A stretch of 64,000 bases of DNA from an uncultured Pelagibacteraceae bacterium (GCA_902567235.1 CACFLX010000004.1:1-64000), one strand, 5' to 3'; positions 26,839 through 38,445 are shown, counted from the stretch's first letter. Numbers and translations: made by a program. The notes: generated from the letters alone by a model not told the origin.

Positions 26839-28422
26839 TTATATTCCTTTCACTTTTTCTTTTTTTTTTTGCTCTGGAGAATATCCAGGTGCAGTTTTGT
26901 CTCTTTTTATAATCATCTTATTTAATGCATTTATGTATGCGTTGGCTGATGCAACTAATGTATCAGTATCTGCTGCTTGGCCAACGGTTGTTTTTCCATT
27001 TTCCTCAATTCGAACACTAACAGTTGCTTGGGCATCAGTTCCTTCTGTCACTGCATGTACTTGATATAGCTGTAAATTTACAGTGTGAGGATAAAGTTTT
27101 TTTATACATTTAAATATTGCATCAACAGGACCGTCTCCAGTCTCTGTTGCTTTTTTTACTTCTCCAAAAACATCTAAAGTCATATCTGCTCTTTGAGGTT
27201 CCCCTGTTCCCGCAAACACTTTTAAAGTTTTTAAGCTAATTGCATTAACTTTGTTATCAATAATCAAACTATCATCAACTAAAGCAATTATATCTTCATC
27301 ATAAACATGTTTTTTCTTGTCTGCTAAAACTTTAAATTTACCAAATGCATTACTAATAACATCATCTGTAACATCAACATAACCTAGACTAATTAATTTA
27401 TCTTTAAATGCATGTCTTCCTGAATGTTTGCCCATCACTAAAGATGTTTGTTTTACTCCAACACTTTCAGGTGTCATAATTTCATAAGTTTGTCTATTTT
27501 TTAACATTCCATCTTGATGAATTCCTGCTTCATGCGCAAAAGCATTCTTTCCAACAATTGCTTTATTATATTGAACAGGAAAGCCTGTTGCGTTTGAAAC
27601 AATTTTTGAAGCTTTGCTTAAAAGTGTTGTGTTAATTCCAGTTTCATATGGCATTAAATCAGGTCTTGTTTTCATTGCCATTACAACTTCTTCAAGTGCA
27701 GCGTTACCAGCTCTCTCACCAATTCCATTTATAGTGCATTCAATTTGTCTTGCTCCTGCTTGAACACCTGCCAATGAGTTCGCGACCGCTAGTCCTAAAT
27801 CGTTATGACAATGAGTAGATAAAATTGCTTTATCTATATTAGGGACTTTGTTTAATAAATTTTGAATAATTTTTGTAAATTCAGATGGCACTGTATAACC
27901 AACTGTATCTGGAATATTTATAGTTTTGGCACCACATTGAATTGCCAACTCAACAGTTTTACACATATAATCCATGTCAGTTCTTGTTCCATCTTCACAT
28001 GACCACTCAACATCATCAGTAAATTTTCTAGCATATGTAACATGCTCCTTAATTGACTCATAAACTTCTTCGGGAGATTTATTTAGTTTATGCTTCATGT
28101 GTAATGGGCTAGTTGATATAAAAGTATGAATTCTAAATCTTGGAGCGTGTTTCAATGCTTCATAGCATCTGTCTATATCTTTTTTAGAATGTCTTGACAA
28201 ACCTGCTGGAATAGAATTTTTTAAAATTTTACTTACTTCTGTAACTGCTTCAAAATCTCCTGGCGATGCAATTGGAAATCCAGCTTCGATTATATCAACT
28301 CCAAGTTCATCAAACACCCTTGCAATTTGTATTTTCTCTTCCAAACTCATAGATGCCCCTGGTGATTGCTCACCATCTCGCATAGTAGTATCAAAAATGT
28401 ATACTCTGTTTTTATCGGTCAT
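26839..28422 (-). CDS. leuA: 2-isopropylmalate synthase
   Basis: A 527-residue LeuA. The TIM-barrel opening VYIFDTTMRDGEQSPGASM holds the Arg-Asp catalytic pair. HCHNDLGLAVANSLAGVQAGARQ carries the metal-binding His-x-His. The C-terminal third is the regulatory domain for leucine feedback (HAVTEGTDAQATVSVRIEENG). The start at 28422 was chosen because homologues begin a few residues before the F-D-T-T-M-R-D motif; an upstream ATG at 28452 would add ten residues and cannot be ruled out. It condenses acetyl-CoA with 2-oxoisovalerate, the first step of leucine synthesis. Confidence 0.95.
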   Translation of the reverse strand: MTDKNRVYIFDTTMRDGEQSPGASMSLEEKIQIARVFDELGVDIIEAGFPIASPGDFEAVTEVSKILKNSIPAGLSRHSKKDIDRCYEALKHAPRFRIHTFISTSPLHMKHKLNKSPEEVYESIKEHVTYARKFTDDVEWSCEDGTRTDMDYMCKTVELAIQCGAKTINIPDTVGYTVPSEFTKIIQNLLNKVPNIDKAILSTHCHNDLGLAVANSLAGVQAGARQIECTINGIGERAGNAALEEVVMAMKTRPDLMPYETGINTTLLSKASKIVSNATGFPVQYNKAIVGKNAFAHEAGIHQDGMLKNRQTYEIMTPESVGVKQTSLVMGKHSGRHAFKDKLISLGYVDVTDDVISNAFGKFKVLADKKKHVYDEDIIALVDDSLIIDNKVNAISLKTLKVFAGTGEPQRADMTLDVFGEVKKATETGDGPVDAIFKCIKKLYPHTVNLQLYQVHAVTEGTDAQATVSVRIEENGKTTVGQAADTDTLVASANAYINALNKMIIKRDKTAPGYSPEQKKKEKVKGI

Positions 28423-28499
28423 TTTATTATTTAAAGCCCTGGCATAATACATTCTCTCGCTCAGATTGCAAAATAAATTGATTATATTTTAATTAATAA

Positions 28500-30087
<1,588 letters not shown>

Positions 30088-30088
<1 letters not shown>

Positions 30089-31854
30089 TAAACTAGTGTC
30101 TTACCTTTCCCGGTAATTTTATTTTCTTTTTGATCTTTTGGACCTAAAAGCATTTGATTATGTGCTTTTCCAGAAGGTATCATTGGAAAACAGTTTTCCT
30201 GTTTATCAACTCTACAATCAAATATTACTGGTCTATCTGTGTTAATCATTTCTATTATTTTATCATCTAACTCTTCAGGTGTATGGGCTCTTATACCAAC
30301 ACAACCGTATGCTTCTGCAAGTTTTACAAAATCAGGTAATGCAGCGGTATAGCTTTCAGAATAATTTTTATCATGTAATAATTCCTGCCATTGCCTAACC
30401 ATTCCCATATATTCGTTATTTAAAATAAATATTTTTATAGGAAGACTATATTGAACTGCTGTAGACATTTCTTGCATAGTCATCAAAACTGATGCTTCTC
30501 CTGCAATATCAATTACTAATTTATTTGGATGAGCAACCTGCACTCCAACTGCAGCTGGCAATCCATACCCCATTGTTCCAAGGCCACCTGAGGTCATCCA
30601 ACGATTAGGTTTATCAAATTTATAATGTTGTGCTGCCCACATTTGATGCTGACCAACTTCAGTTGTTATATAAGTGTCTTTATTTTTAGTTAGTTCATAA
30701 AGTCTTTGAACTGCATATTGTGGTTTTATAGTCTCAGTACTATTAACAAAGTTAAAAGAGTTAATAGATCTCCATTTTTGAATTTGCTCCCACCACTTAG
30801 AAACTTTTTGTTTATTAGATTTTACAAAATTTGGTTTTACTTTTTTTATAGTTTTTATTGTAGAAGTAATAACTTCAGCAACATCTCCTACAATTGGTAA
30901 ATCTACTTTAACATTTTTGTTAATTGAGGATGGGTCAATATCTATATGAACTTTTTTTGATTTAGGAGAGAATTCATCTATCTTTCCAGTTATCCGATCA
31001 TCAAATCTGGCACCGATGTTTATCATCAGGTCACAATCATGCATTGCATTGTTAGCTTCATATGATCCATGCATACCAAGCATGCCCAAAAATTGATTAT
31101 CTTCACCAGGATAAGAACCTAAACCTTGTAGCGTAGATGTTATGGGAAAACCAGTCATGTTTACCAGTTCTCTTAGAAGTTCGCTAGCTTTTGGTCCTGA
31201 GTTTATAACGCCTCCACCAGTATAAAAAATTGGCTTTGATGCTTTGCTCATCAATTTAATCAGTTCATCAATATCTTTTTGGGAAAATTGATTGTTAACT
31301 TTACCGTTTAATTTTTTTTGTTTTTTGAATTTAGTGTAATTTGTTTTTTGAAACTGAACATCTTTAGGTATATCGACTAATACAGGTCCTGGTCTACCGG
31401 TTGTAGCAACTTCAAAAGCTTTATGAATTGTTTTTTCTAAATCTTTTACATCTTTAACTAGCCAATTATGCTTTGTGCATGGTCTTGTTATTCCAGTTGT
31501 GTCACATTCTTGAAAAGCATCAGTACCTATCAAGTGTGTAGGAACTTGTCCAGAAATGCAAACCAATGGAACTGAATCCATATAAGCGTCTGTTAAAGCA
31601 GTTACAGCGTTAGTGGCTCCTGGTCCCGATGTAACTAAAAGTACACCAGGCTTTCCACTTGATCTTGCGTATCCTTCGGCTGCATGGCCTGCGCCTTGTT
31701 CGTGACGAACTAATATATGTTTTACTGAATTAAAATTTTTTAATTCATCATAGATAGGAAGAACTGCACCACCAGGATAACCAAAAATAAATTCTACTTC
31801 TTGGTCCTCCAAGCATTTAAATACTATTTCAGCTCCTGAATACAATTTTGACAT
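30088..31854 (-). CDS. ilvI: Acetolactate synthase large (catalytic) subunit
   Basis: A 588-residue ThDP/FAD enzyme. It has FIFGYPGGAVLPIYDEL, the catalytic Glu in VRHEQGAGHAAEGYAR, the FAD-domain and the C-terminal GEASVLMTMQEMSTAVQYSLP with NNEYMGMVRQWQ. The typical G-D-G of the ThDP motif reads G-E-A, a conservative deviation that may be worth noting; many alphaproteobacterial homologues read G-D-A or G-D-G. It makes acetolactate and acetohydroxybutyrate. It is distinct in sequence from the Xsc-like ThDP enzyme in the catabolic operon. Confidence 0.96.
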
Positions 31855-31860
31855 TCAACC

Positions 31861-31890
31861 AATCTAGCTGAAGTTGTGCTAATAGGTCAA
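31861..31890 (-). promoter_or_regulatory. Candidate promoter of the ilv-leu-mre operon
   Basis: In the 49-base gap between miaA and ilvI, on the minus strand, TTGACC (31890-31885) is followed after 18 bases by TAGATT (31866-31861), close to a sigma-70 promoter. Transcription would start only a few bases before the ilvI ATG, giving an almost leaderless message. No attenuator-like leader peptide or hairpin fits in the space. Confidence 0.35.
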
Positions 31891-31903
31891 GTTTAAGAGG
31901 CAA

Positions 31904-32815
31904 TTATTTTAACTTTTTTAAAGCAAGTCCTAAATTTTTTGGATTAATTTTTTGCCAAGACTGCATTTGTCCTCTTGCCCACGTTGCCTGTCTTTTAGCA
32001 TATTGCCTTGTTTTAATAGCAATTAACTCCTTAGTCTGCTCAAGAGTATGCTGCTTGTTCAAAAAATTTGTGATTTCTTTAATTCCAATTACTTTATTTG
32101 AGCTGTTTTCCTTTTTGACTTTAAGTTTATTAAACCTTCTAACTTCCTCAACTGCCCCACCTATAAACATATCATCTACCCTCGAGTTTATTCTATTTAT
32201 CAAGCTTTCTCTTGGATAATCTATATAAAATTTAATAAACTCATCCGAAGAAATATACTTTTTTGTTTTTTTGAACCAATTTATAATAGATATTTTTGTA
32301 TAGTTTTTAATTTCATAAGCTCTTATAGATCTTTGAACATCATTTTTTTCAATTGTGTTTTTTATTAAAGGATCAAGTTTTAATAGTCTATTATAGAATT
32401 TTTTTTGACCTAATTTTCTTTGCATCAATCTAACTTTATTTCTTACTTTTATTGGAATATTAGGTATTTTTACTAAACCATCAGTAAGAGCTTTAAAATA
32501 TAAACCTGTTCCTCCCACTATAATTGGCACCATCTTTCTTTTCCGAATATCTTTAATCTTTTTTAATAAAAACTTTAACCATTCTCCAGTTGAATAATTT
32601 TTTCTTACATCGCAGAAACCATATAGGTGGTGTTTTATTTTTTTTAAATCTTTTTTTTTAGGTCTTGCAGTTAAAATTTGAAGTTGCTTATAAACTTGCA
32701 TGCTGTCAGCATTAATAATTTCTCCTTTAATTTTTTTTGATAATTTTAATGCGAAATTTGATTTTCCACATGCTGTTGGTCCTGCAATTAAAATGATTTT
32801 GGACTTAAGGTCCAT
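31904..32815 (-). CDS. miaA: tRNA dimethylallyltransferase
   Basis: A 303-residue MiaA. The P-loop AGPTACGKSNFALKLSKK is followed by NADSMQVYKQLQILTARP, and then VGGTGLYFKALTDGL. The C-terminal EEVRRF region and KTRQYAKRQATWARGQ bind tRNA. It adds the isopentenyl group to A37 of tRNAs that read UNN codons. It begins three bases after degP. Compared with homologues the lysine content is high, as in the whole window. Confidence 0.95.
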   Translation of the reverse strand: MDLKSKIILIAGPTACGKSNFALKLSKKIKGEIINADSMQVYKQLQILTARPKKKDLKKIKHHLYGFCDVRKNYSTGEWLKFLLKKIKDIRKRKMVPIIVGGTGLYFKALTDGLVKIPNIPIKVRNKVRLMQRKLGQKKFYNRLLKLDPLIKNTIEKNDVQRSIRAYEIKNYTKISIINWFKKTKKYISSDEFIKFYIDYPRESLINRINSRVDDMFIGGAVEEVRRFNKLKVKKENSSNKVIGIKEITNFLNKQHTLEQTKELIAIKTRQYAKRQATWARGQMQSWQKINPKNLGLALKKLK

Positions 32816-32818
32816 TAG

Positions 32819-34225
32819 TTAATCTAATTTAACACCAATATATCTTTTTTGGCTTTGATTATTATAAATTGCTATCATTATTGTTTTATCAGTGCTTCTT
32901 ATAGCTGAATTAACTATATTTTTGAGATCACCTACTGTTTTTATTTTCTTTTTCTGCGCTTCAATAATTATATTATTTACATTTAAATAATTTATTGGGC
33001 TATCGTTTTCTATTTTAACGATAACTGCTCCTGTTGTGTCTTTTGGTAAATTTCTAGCTTCAATATCTTGTTTTGTTAAAGCTCTTACAGTTATTTTTAA
33101 ACCTTCAATGATAGTTGTTTTTGGTGCTTCAGCTTTTTCAATATTAAAATCTTCTGAAGTTTCTAATCTTCCAAGTGTAATTTTTTTTGTTACTTCTCTA
33201 CTATTTCTCCAAACTTTTACATCTACAGTTTTTCCAACTTCTGTTTGTGCAACAATTAATGGCAATTCTTTCATTTCATTTATTAATTTTCCATCAAACT
33301 CTAAAATTATATCACCAGCTTTTATGCCACCCTTGTCTGATGGGCTTCCTTCTGCTACGCTTTGAACTAAAGCTCCTCTAGGTTTGTTCAATTTTTCTTC
33401 ATCTGCAATTTCCTTGCTTACATATTGTATCCTTACTCCTAGCCAGCCTCTTTTTGTTTCACCATATTTAATTAATTGATCTACAACTATTTTTGCATTA
33501 TTTGAAGGGATCGAAAAACCAATTCCAATATTTCCTTCTCTTCCTAATATCGCGGTGTTAATTCCAATTACTTCACCATCCATATTAAACAAGGGTCCGC
33601 CTGAATTACCTTGATTGATTGATGCGTCTGTTTGAATAAAATCTTCATATCTAGTCATTCCAATATTTCTGTTTCTCGCTGAAATTATTCCAGCTGTAAC
33701 AGTTCCGCTAAGACCCAATGGATTTCCTATAGCAATAACCCAATCTCCTATTCTTGCTTTATCTGAATCACCAAATTTAACTGGCTTAAATTTTTCATTA
33801 GATTTTATCTTCAAAACTGCAAGATCTGAGAGAGGATCAGCACCTATTACTTCAGCTTCATAGTCTTCACCACCTTCAATTCTAACTAAAATATCCTCAG
33901 CTCCTTTAATTACGTGGTTGTTTGTAATTATAATACCAGATGAATCAATTATAAATCCTGATCCAAGTGCATAGGCCTTCTTTTTCTGGGGAGTTCCAAA
34001 ATCTTTAAACATATCTTCAAATGGTGAACCAGGTGGAAATTCAAATCCAGGAAATGGATTAGTTTTTGTAACTACAGTTTGGCTAGTTGAAATATTTACG
34101 ACTGACGGCATTAACTTTTCAGCTAAATCTGCAAAAGAGCTGGGTGCGTCATTAGAATAAACTATAGTAGAAAAATTTAAAATAATTATAGCTACTAAAA
34201 ATTTTTTAAAATATTTAAATGCCAT
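32819..34225 (-). CDS. degP: Periplasmic serine protease/chaperone DegP (HtrA family)
   Basis: A 468-residue HtrA protease. A signal peptide covers about 1-24. The catalytic triad is His104 (TNNHVIKGAE), Asp134 (DPLSDLAVLK) and Ser208 (NQGNSGGPLFN). Two PDZ domains follow; the first holds GWLGVRIQYV and SPSDKGGIKAGDIILEF, the second is shorter. It degrades or refolds damaged envelope proteins. It lies behind hflK and hflC, a common arrangement in alphaproteobacteria, and overlaps the small DUF2065 gene by 11 bases. Confidence 0.95.
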   Translation of the reverse strand: MAFKYFKKFLVAIIILNFSTIVYSNDAPSSFADLAEKLMPSVVNISTSQTVVTKTNPFPGFEFPPGSPFEDMFKDFGTPQKKKAYALGSGFIIDSSGIIITNNHVIKGAEDILVRIEGGEDYEAEVIGADPLSDLAVLKIKSNEKFKPVKFGDSDKARIGDWVIAIGNPLGLSGTVTAGIISARNRNIGMTRYEDFIQTDASINQGNSGGPLFNMDGEVIGINTAILGREGNIGIGFSIPSNNAKIVVDQLIKYGETKRGWLGVRIQYVSKEIADEEKLNKPRGALVQSVAEGSPSDKGGIKAGDIILEFDGKLINEMKELPLIVAQTEVGKTVDVKVWRNSREVTKKITLGRLETSEDFNIEKAEAPKTTIIEGLKITVRALTKQDIEARNLPKDTTGAVIVKIENDSPINYLNVNNIIIEAQKKKIKTVGDLKNIVNSAIRSTDKTIMIAIYNNQSQKRYIGVKLD

Positions 34226-34409
34226 TTTTTTTCATATACCAAATTATAATAAAACCTATTAATGCAAAAATTAGCCCACCTATTCTTAATTGACTCTCTT
34301 TTGCATCTTTTGCTTTAAGTAAAATACTTTTCATTTTTGATGGAAATAAGGCGTACAAAATTCCCTCTATAAAAAAGAATAGACCAAGTGCTATGATCAG
34401 TTCTCTCAT
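34215..34409 (-). CDS. DUF2065 small inner-membrane protein
   Basis: A 64-residue protein with two hydrophobic segments (about 5-20 and 43-59). The G-L-x-x-x-x-E-G-x-x-Y-A-L-F-P pattern near the N-terminus and L-R-x-x-G-L at the middle identify DUF2065 (YjeT-like). It sits between hflC and degP, where the family usually occurs, so it may assist the HflKC complex. Its function is unknown. Confidence 0.85.
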   Translation of the reverse strand: MRELIIALGLFFFIEGILYALFPSKMKSILLKAKDAKESQLRIGGLIFALIGFIIIWYMKKNGI

Positions 34410-34418
34410 ATTAAAATA

Positions 34419-35282
34419 CTAATCTAATTTTGCTTTTATATTTCCAAAGAATTTAAAGAATTCACTATCCGGAGATAATATCAAAGATGTTTCTCCTCCT
34501 ATTAAAGCTTTTTCATAGGCTTGCATTGCTCTATAAAATGCAAAAAATTCAGGATCTTGCCCAAATGCTTCCGCAAATATTTTATTTCTCTGACCATCAC
34601 CTTCACCTTTCATGATCTGAGATTGTTTTTCAGCTTCTGCTAATATTACTGTTACTTCTTTATCAGCTGTCGAAGTAATAGTTATTGCCATTTCTGCACC
34701 TTTTGCTCTAAATTCTTTAGCTTCTCTCTCTCTTTCAGTTTGCATTCTTCTATATATTGCTTCGCTGTTTGCTGGTGGGAGATCTGCTCTTTTAATTCTT
34801 ACGTCAACAATTTTAATTCCAAACTTTTCCGCCTCATTATTTACTCCATCTTGTATTAATGCCATTTGATTTGTTCTGTCTGCAGATAATAAAGTTTGTA
34901 ATCTCTGTGTTCCTAAAACACTTCTAATTCTTGAGTTTATAATTGTTGATAAACGTGATCTAGCTACTCTTTCATTTCCTACAGAAATATAAAATTTTAA
35001 AGGATCAATTATTTGAAATCTTGCGAATGCATCAACTATTAATCTTTTTTGATCCGACGCAATTACTTCTTCTGGTGGTGCGTCTAAATTTAATATTCTT
35101 TTATCTAGAAAAACGACATTTTGAATAAAAGGAATTTTAAAATTAATACCAGGTTTTGAAATAATTCTTTTTGGGTCTCCAAATTGGAGAACTATTGCTT
35201 GATTAATTTCTTTAACAATAAAAATTGAAAAGAAAGCTGTTGCCCCTAATACTAGAATTATTGGTAATAAAATTTTTTTCAT
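34419..35282 (-). CDS. hflC: HflC, subunit of the FtsH-regulating membrane complex
   Basis: A 287-residue SPFH/prohibitin protein. It has an N-terminal signal-anchor (4-24), INQAIVLQFGDPKRIISKPG, and a long helical region with VDVRIKRADLPPANSEAIYRRMQTERER. FFAFYRAMQAYEKAL near the C-terminus is typical of HflC. With HflK it encloses FtsH hexamers in the inner membrane and tunes their proteolysis. The ftsH gene itself begins at the far end of this window. It abuts hflK without a spacer. Confidence 0.95.
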   Translation of the reverse strand: MKKILLPIILVLGATAFFSIFIVKEINQAIVLQFGDPKRIISKPGINFKIPFIQNVVFLDKRILNLDAPPEEVIASDQKRLIVDAFARFQIIDPLKFYISVGNERVARSRLSTIINSRIRSVLGTQRLQTLLSADRTNQMALIQDGVNNEAEKFGIKIVDVRIKRADLPPANSEAIYRRMQTEREREAKEFRAKGAEMAITITSTADKEVTVILAEAEKQSQIMKGEGDGQRNKIFAEAFGQDPEFFAFYRAMQAYEKALIGGETSLILSPDSEFFKFFGNIKAKLD

Positions 35283-36368
35283 TTAATTTACCTTTTTCAA
35301 TTCTGGAAGAGGTAAGTATGGAACAACTCCCGATCCTGCGTTCTTATCAATTATAACTTTATCAATATCGGCTAAAACCTTTTCCATAGTTTCAAGATAC
35401 ATTCTCTCTTGGGTTACTTCTTTAGCCTTAGCATACTCACTGTATATTGATAAAAATCTGCTAGCTTCACCTTCTGCTTTTGCAACTACTTCTTTTTTAT
35501 ATGCCTCTGCTGCTTGTAAAATTTTTGCAGCTTCCCCACGTGCTCTCGGAATTACATCATTGGCATATGCTTCTGCTTCATTTTTAGACCTTTCCATATC
35601 TGCTCTTGCAGCTTGCACATCTCTAAATGCATCAATAACTTGATCTGGTGGATCAGCTTTTTGTGTTTGAACTTGAGTAATCTGTATTCCAGAATTGTAT
35701 TCATCTAAAATGTTTTGAATAATTTCCTGAGTATCTATTTCTATTTTTGATCTTCCTTCAGTTAAAATTGGCTGAATGTTTGATCGAGCAATAACCTCTC
35801 TCATGGCTGTTTCTGCAGCAGCTTTAACCGTTCCCTCTGGGTCCTGGATTTTAAATAAAAAATTTCCAGCATCCTTAATTACCCAAAATACAGAAAAGTC
35901 TATGTTCACAATATTTTCATCTCCAGTTAGCATTAAGCTTTCTTCTGGAACATCAGCCACTCCACTTGAGCCAAACCCGCTGTCTCTTTCTGATCTAAAA
36001 CCAATATCCATTCTATTAACTTTGGTAACTTTGGGAGTTAGAACACTTTCAACTGGGAAAGGTATATGATAGTTTAAACCTGGTTGTGTTGTTTTAACAA
36101 ATTTACCAAATCTTAAAACTACTCCCTGTTCATCAGGTAAAACTCTGTATAATCCACTCAAAGCCCAAATAATTAATAGAATTACTAAACCAAAAATTAT
36201 TGGTTTTCCTCCAGATGAGCTTCCACCTGGTATAAATCTTTTTATTTTGTCTTGAATATTTTTTATAATTTCATCAATGTCTGGTGGTGTTGGTCCTCTC
36301 CTAAAACCGTCACCATTTCCACCTCCTGGTGGAGATCCCCACGGGCTTTGATTTTTGAAATCGCTCAT
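35283..36368 (-). CDS. hflK: HflK, subunit of the FtsH-regulating membrane complex
   Basis: A 361-residue SPFH protein. The N-terminus is glycine/proline rich and cytoplasmic (SPWGSPPGGGNGDGF), followed by a membrane helix (about 55-72) and GVVLRFGKFVKTTQPGLNYHIPFP. The later segment IQITQVQTQKADPPDQVIDAFRDVQAARADMERS is the coiled-coil typical of HflK. It is the promoter-proximal gene of the operon that runs into degP and miaA, and is divergent from mrp with a 51-base shared gap. Confidence 0.95.
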   Translation of the reverse strand: MSDFKNQSPWGSPPGGGNGDGFRRGPTPPDIDEIIKNIQDKIKRFIPGGSSSGGKPIIFGLVILLIIWALSGLYRVLPDEQGVVLRFGKFVKTTQPGLNYHIPFPVESVLTPKVTKVNRMDIGFRSERDSGFGSSGVADVPEESLMLTGDENIVNIDFSVFWVIKDAGNFLFKIQDPEGTVKAAAETAMREVIARSNIQPILTEGRSKIEIDTQEIIQNILDEYNSGIQITQVQTQKADPPDQVIDAFRDVQAARADMERSKNEAEAYANDVIPRARGEAAKILQAAEAYKKEVVAKAEGEASRFLSIYSEYAKAKEVTQERMYLETMEKVLADIDKVIIDKNAGSGVVPYLPLPELKKVN

Positions 36369-36419
36369 ATGACAATGTATATAGTGTCTTTATCAAGAAA
36401 AACAAGGTAAGTTGAATTA

Positions 36420-37211
36420 ATGGATACAAAACCGCGACAAAAATCCTTTGTAAAAAACCCTATTAATGGAACAAAATTTACAATAGCAATTTCAAGTGCA
36501 AAAGGTGGTGTCGGAAAATCTACATTTGCTACAAATATTGCAGTTGCACTAAAAAAAACAGGGTGCAAAGTTGGGTTATTAGATGCTGATATTTATGGAC
36601 CCTCATTACCAAAATTATTTTCAATAAATGAAAAACCTAAAAGTGATGGAAAAACTTTAAATCCAATTTTAAAATATGATATTCAATGTATGTCTATTGG
36701 TTTTTTAACTGAAGAACAAACTCCAATGATATGGAGAGGACCTATGGTCACGAGTGCAATAAAGACCTTTACACAAAAAGTTGCTTGGAAAAATTTAGAT
36801 TTTATAATTGTAGATATGCCTCCGGGAACAGGTGATACACAACTTACTTTTTCACAAGAAATAAAAATGGATGGAGTAATTATTATTTCTACACCACAAG
36901 AAATTGCATTACAGGATGTAAAACGTGGAATTAGAATGTTCGACAAGCTTGGTGTAAAGATTATTGGTTTAATTGATAATATGAGTCATTTCATTGGAGA
37001 TGATGGAAAAAAATATCCAATTTTTGGAGAAGGTGGAGTTAAAAGAACTTCGGAGGAATTTAATAAAAAATTTTTAGGAGAAATTCCAATTAATCCCGAA
37101 GTTGGAAAACTTGGAGACCTTGGAACTCCAATTGTTGAAAGTAAACCGGATCATGAAATTTCAAAAATATATCTTAGTTTAGCAGAAAAGATTAAATCAA
37201 CTTATCTTTAA
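36420..37211 (+). CDS. mrp: Mrp/ApbC-type iron-sulfur carrier ATPase, short form
   Basis: A 263-residue P-loop ATPase. The deviant Walker A is [10 protein letters not shown], with [15 protein letters not shown] and [12 protein letters not shown] further on. The N-terminal MIP18/DUF59 domain found in many Mrp proteins is missing. The C-terminal C-P-x-C iron-sulfur motif is replaced by I-G-D-D-G-K in [17 protein letters not shown]. Loss of the cysteines is, as far as I recall, common in alphaproteobacteria. The role in Fe-S cluster transfer is family knowledge. The 3' end overlaps the convergent thyX by 20 bases. Confidence 0.9.
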   Translation: MDTKPRQKSFVKNPINGTKFTIAISSAKGGVGKSTFATNIAVALKKTGCKVGLLDADIYGPSLPKLFSINEKPKSDGKTLNPILKYDIQCMSIGFLTEEQTPMIWRGPMVTSAIKTFTQKVAWKNLDFIIVDMPPGTGDTQLTFSQEIKMDGVIIISTPQEIALQDVKRGIRMFDKLGVKIIGLIDNMSHFIGDDGKKYPIFGEGGVKRTSEEFNKKFLGEIPINPEVGKLGDLGTPIVESKPDHEISKIYLSLAEKIKSTYL

Positions 37212-38139
37212 GATTAAAAGCAGCCATTAATTCATTCCATTCTCTTTTTGATAAACCTGATTGATCTACATCAACATCTTCACCTTTGATTAATTTTTGC
37301 AATATGATTTTTCCTTTTGCCGATACTTCTGTGCCACCTACCCTATAATCCATAAATGCTTCGTATGTTATAGGAACCCATTTTTTTAATGTGTCTAGCA
37401 TTGCATCTGCGTACATCCTAATTTCATATTGAGCATGATGGTCTGCTCTTAATCTTAAAAAATTCATTAAATTAAGTAAATCAGTTTTCCAGTACCATTG
37501 GGTGTAAGTATTTAAAGTTAAATTCATTCTAGCAAGCTCTCTTGCAAGACCTACTTCTTTTTCATTAATTACAGAACCGTCATAACGTTCGTTAAGCATC
37601 ATTTCATAATTATTATAAGTTTGTTCTGCATCATTTTTTAAAAGGTTTAAAACTTTTTTAGCTTGTTCTCCTTGGAGCACATCTCCTCTTCCCTGTCTAT
37701 TGCTTTGAGATTGAGCCGCTAAATTTTCTGTTTTAGGTAAATAAAATTCTTTATCTAAAATAGAATATCTTGCAGAGTATTCATTGACATTTGCTGTTCT
37801 ATGTCTAATCCATTGCCTAGCTATAAAGATTGGCAACTTTACGTGATATTTTATTTCACACATTTCAAATGGGGTACTATGCCAATGTCTCATTAAATAC
37901 TTAATTAGACCTGAGTCAGTTGAAACCTTTTTAGTACCTTTTCCATAAGAAACTCTTGCAGCTTGCACTATAGAAGTATCGTTGCCCATATAATCAACAA
38001 CTCTTATAAAACCATGATCTAGAATGGGTATTGCTTCATAAAGAATTTTTTCAAGTTCAGGTGCGGTAACTCTTTTTGTGCTAGTTTCTTGGTTTTGTTG
38101 ATCTTTAATCTCTTGTTCTTGTTCTTTAGTTAATTTCAT
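37192..38139 (-). CDS. thyX: Flavin-dependent thymidylate synthase
   Basis: A 315-residue ThyX. The family motif reads [14 protein letters not shown], and [28 protein letters not shown] precedes it. The C-terminal [18 protein letters not shown] holds the dUMP- and FAD-contacting residues. ThyX makes dTMP with methylenetetrahydrofolate and FADH2. It is convergent with, and overlaps, mrp at its 3' end, and is divergent from the tmRNA gene upstream. Confidence 0.96.
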   Translation of the reverse strand: MKLTKEQEQEIKDQQNQETSTKRVTAPELEKILYEAIPILDHGFIRVVDYMGNDTSIVQAARVSYGKGTKKVSTDSGLIKYLMRHWHSTPFEMCEIKYHVKLPIFIARQWIRHRTANVNEYSARYSILDKEFYLPKTENLAAQSQSNRQGRGDVLQGEQAKKVLNLLKNDAEQTYNNYEMMLNERYDGSVINEKEVGLARELARMNLTLNTYTQWYWKTDLLNLMNFLRLRADHHAQYEIRMYADAMLDTLKKWVPITYEAFMDYRVGGTEVSAKGKIILQKLIKGEDVDVDQSGLSKREWNELMAAFNLKDKLI

Positions 38140-38149
38140 GAATAAAATA

Positions 38150-38177
38150 TTGAATCTATTTATTTTACTTTTATATT
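38150..38177 (+). promoter_or_regulatory. Promoter of the tmRNA gene
   Basis: TTGAAT (38150-38155), a 16-base spacer and TATATT (38172-38177) stand just upstream of the tmRNA acceptor piece, which begins at about 38184 with the hairpin GTTGG/CCAAC. The fit to a sigma-70 promoter is good. The element lies between divergent thyX and the RNA gene. Confidence 0.55.
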
Positions 38178-38183
38178 AATAAT

Positions 38184-38445
38184 GTTGGTTTTCCAACTAC
38201 GACGATAAACGAATTTCGTAATAAGCATTGCGGACGTGGGGGCAGTACCCACCACCTCCACCAATTTCAACTTATGGGGGTGAATCAGAATCGACGAGTG
38301 TCTAAAAGTTATTCTTTCGTTCGGTATTGTTCCGCCGTAAAGGGCTAAATTATAAATGCTAACGAAAGTTACGCACTTGCAGCTTAATTAATTTATTAAT
38401 TAAGTTACGGGGTTCGGGGCACCTGGCAACAGAACGCCCCTTAGC
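38184..38445 (+). ncRNA. ssrA: tmRNA, two-piece (circularly permuted) form, tag ANESYALAA
   Basis: The acceptor piece comes first. T stem GTGGG/CCCAC (38236-38240/38248-38252), acceptor strand CACCTCC (38253-38259), then A and encoded CCA (38260-38263). A 12-base spacer (38264-38275) follows, then the coding piece starts GGGGGTG (38276-38282), which pairs with CACCTCC. The pairing includes the G3-U70 wobble recognised by alanyl-tRNA synthetase. It is followed by GAATCGACGAG as in other tmRNAs. The tag frame GCT AAC GAA AGT TAC GCA CTT GCA GCT TAA is at 38358-38387. The stop lies in a hairpin, then comes the conserved pseudoknot segment CACCTGGCAACAGAA. This order is the alphaproteobacterial permuted layout. 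The outer ends are approximate. It rescues stalled ribosomes. Confidence 0.93.
38412..38441 (+). repeat. 30-bp direct repeat, left copy (tmRNA 3' end, attL-like)
   Basis: Exact 30-base match to 40413-40442. The shared block starts GTTCGGGGCACCTGG and ends GAACGCCCCT. Five further matching bases GTTAC precede it (38404-38408), separated by three mismatches. It forms the terminal GGGGC/GCCCC pseudoknot of the tmRNA coding piece. The two copies bound a 2-kb segment. Confidence 0.85.
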
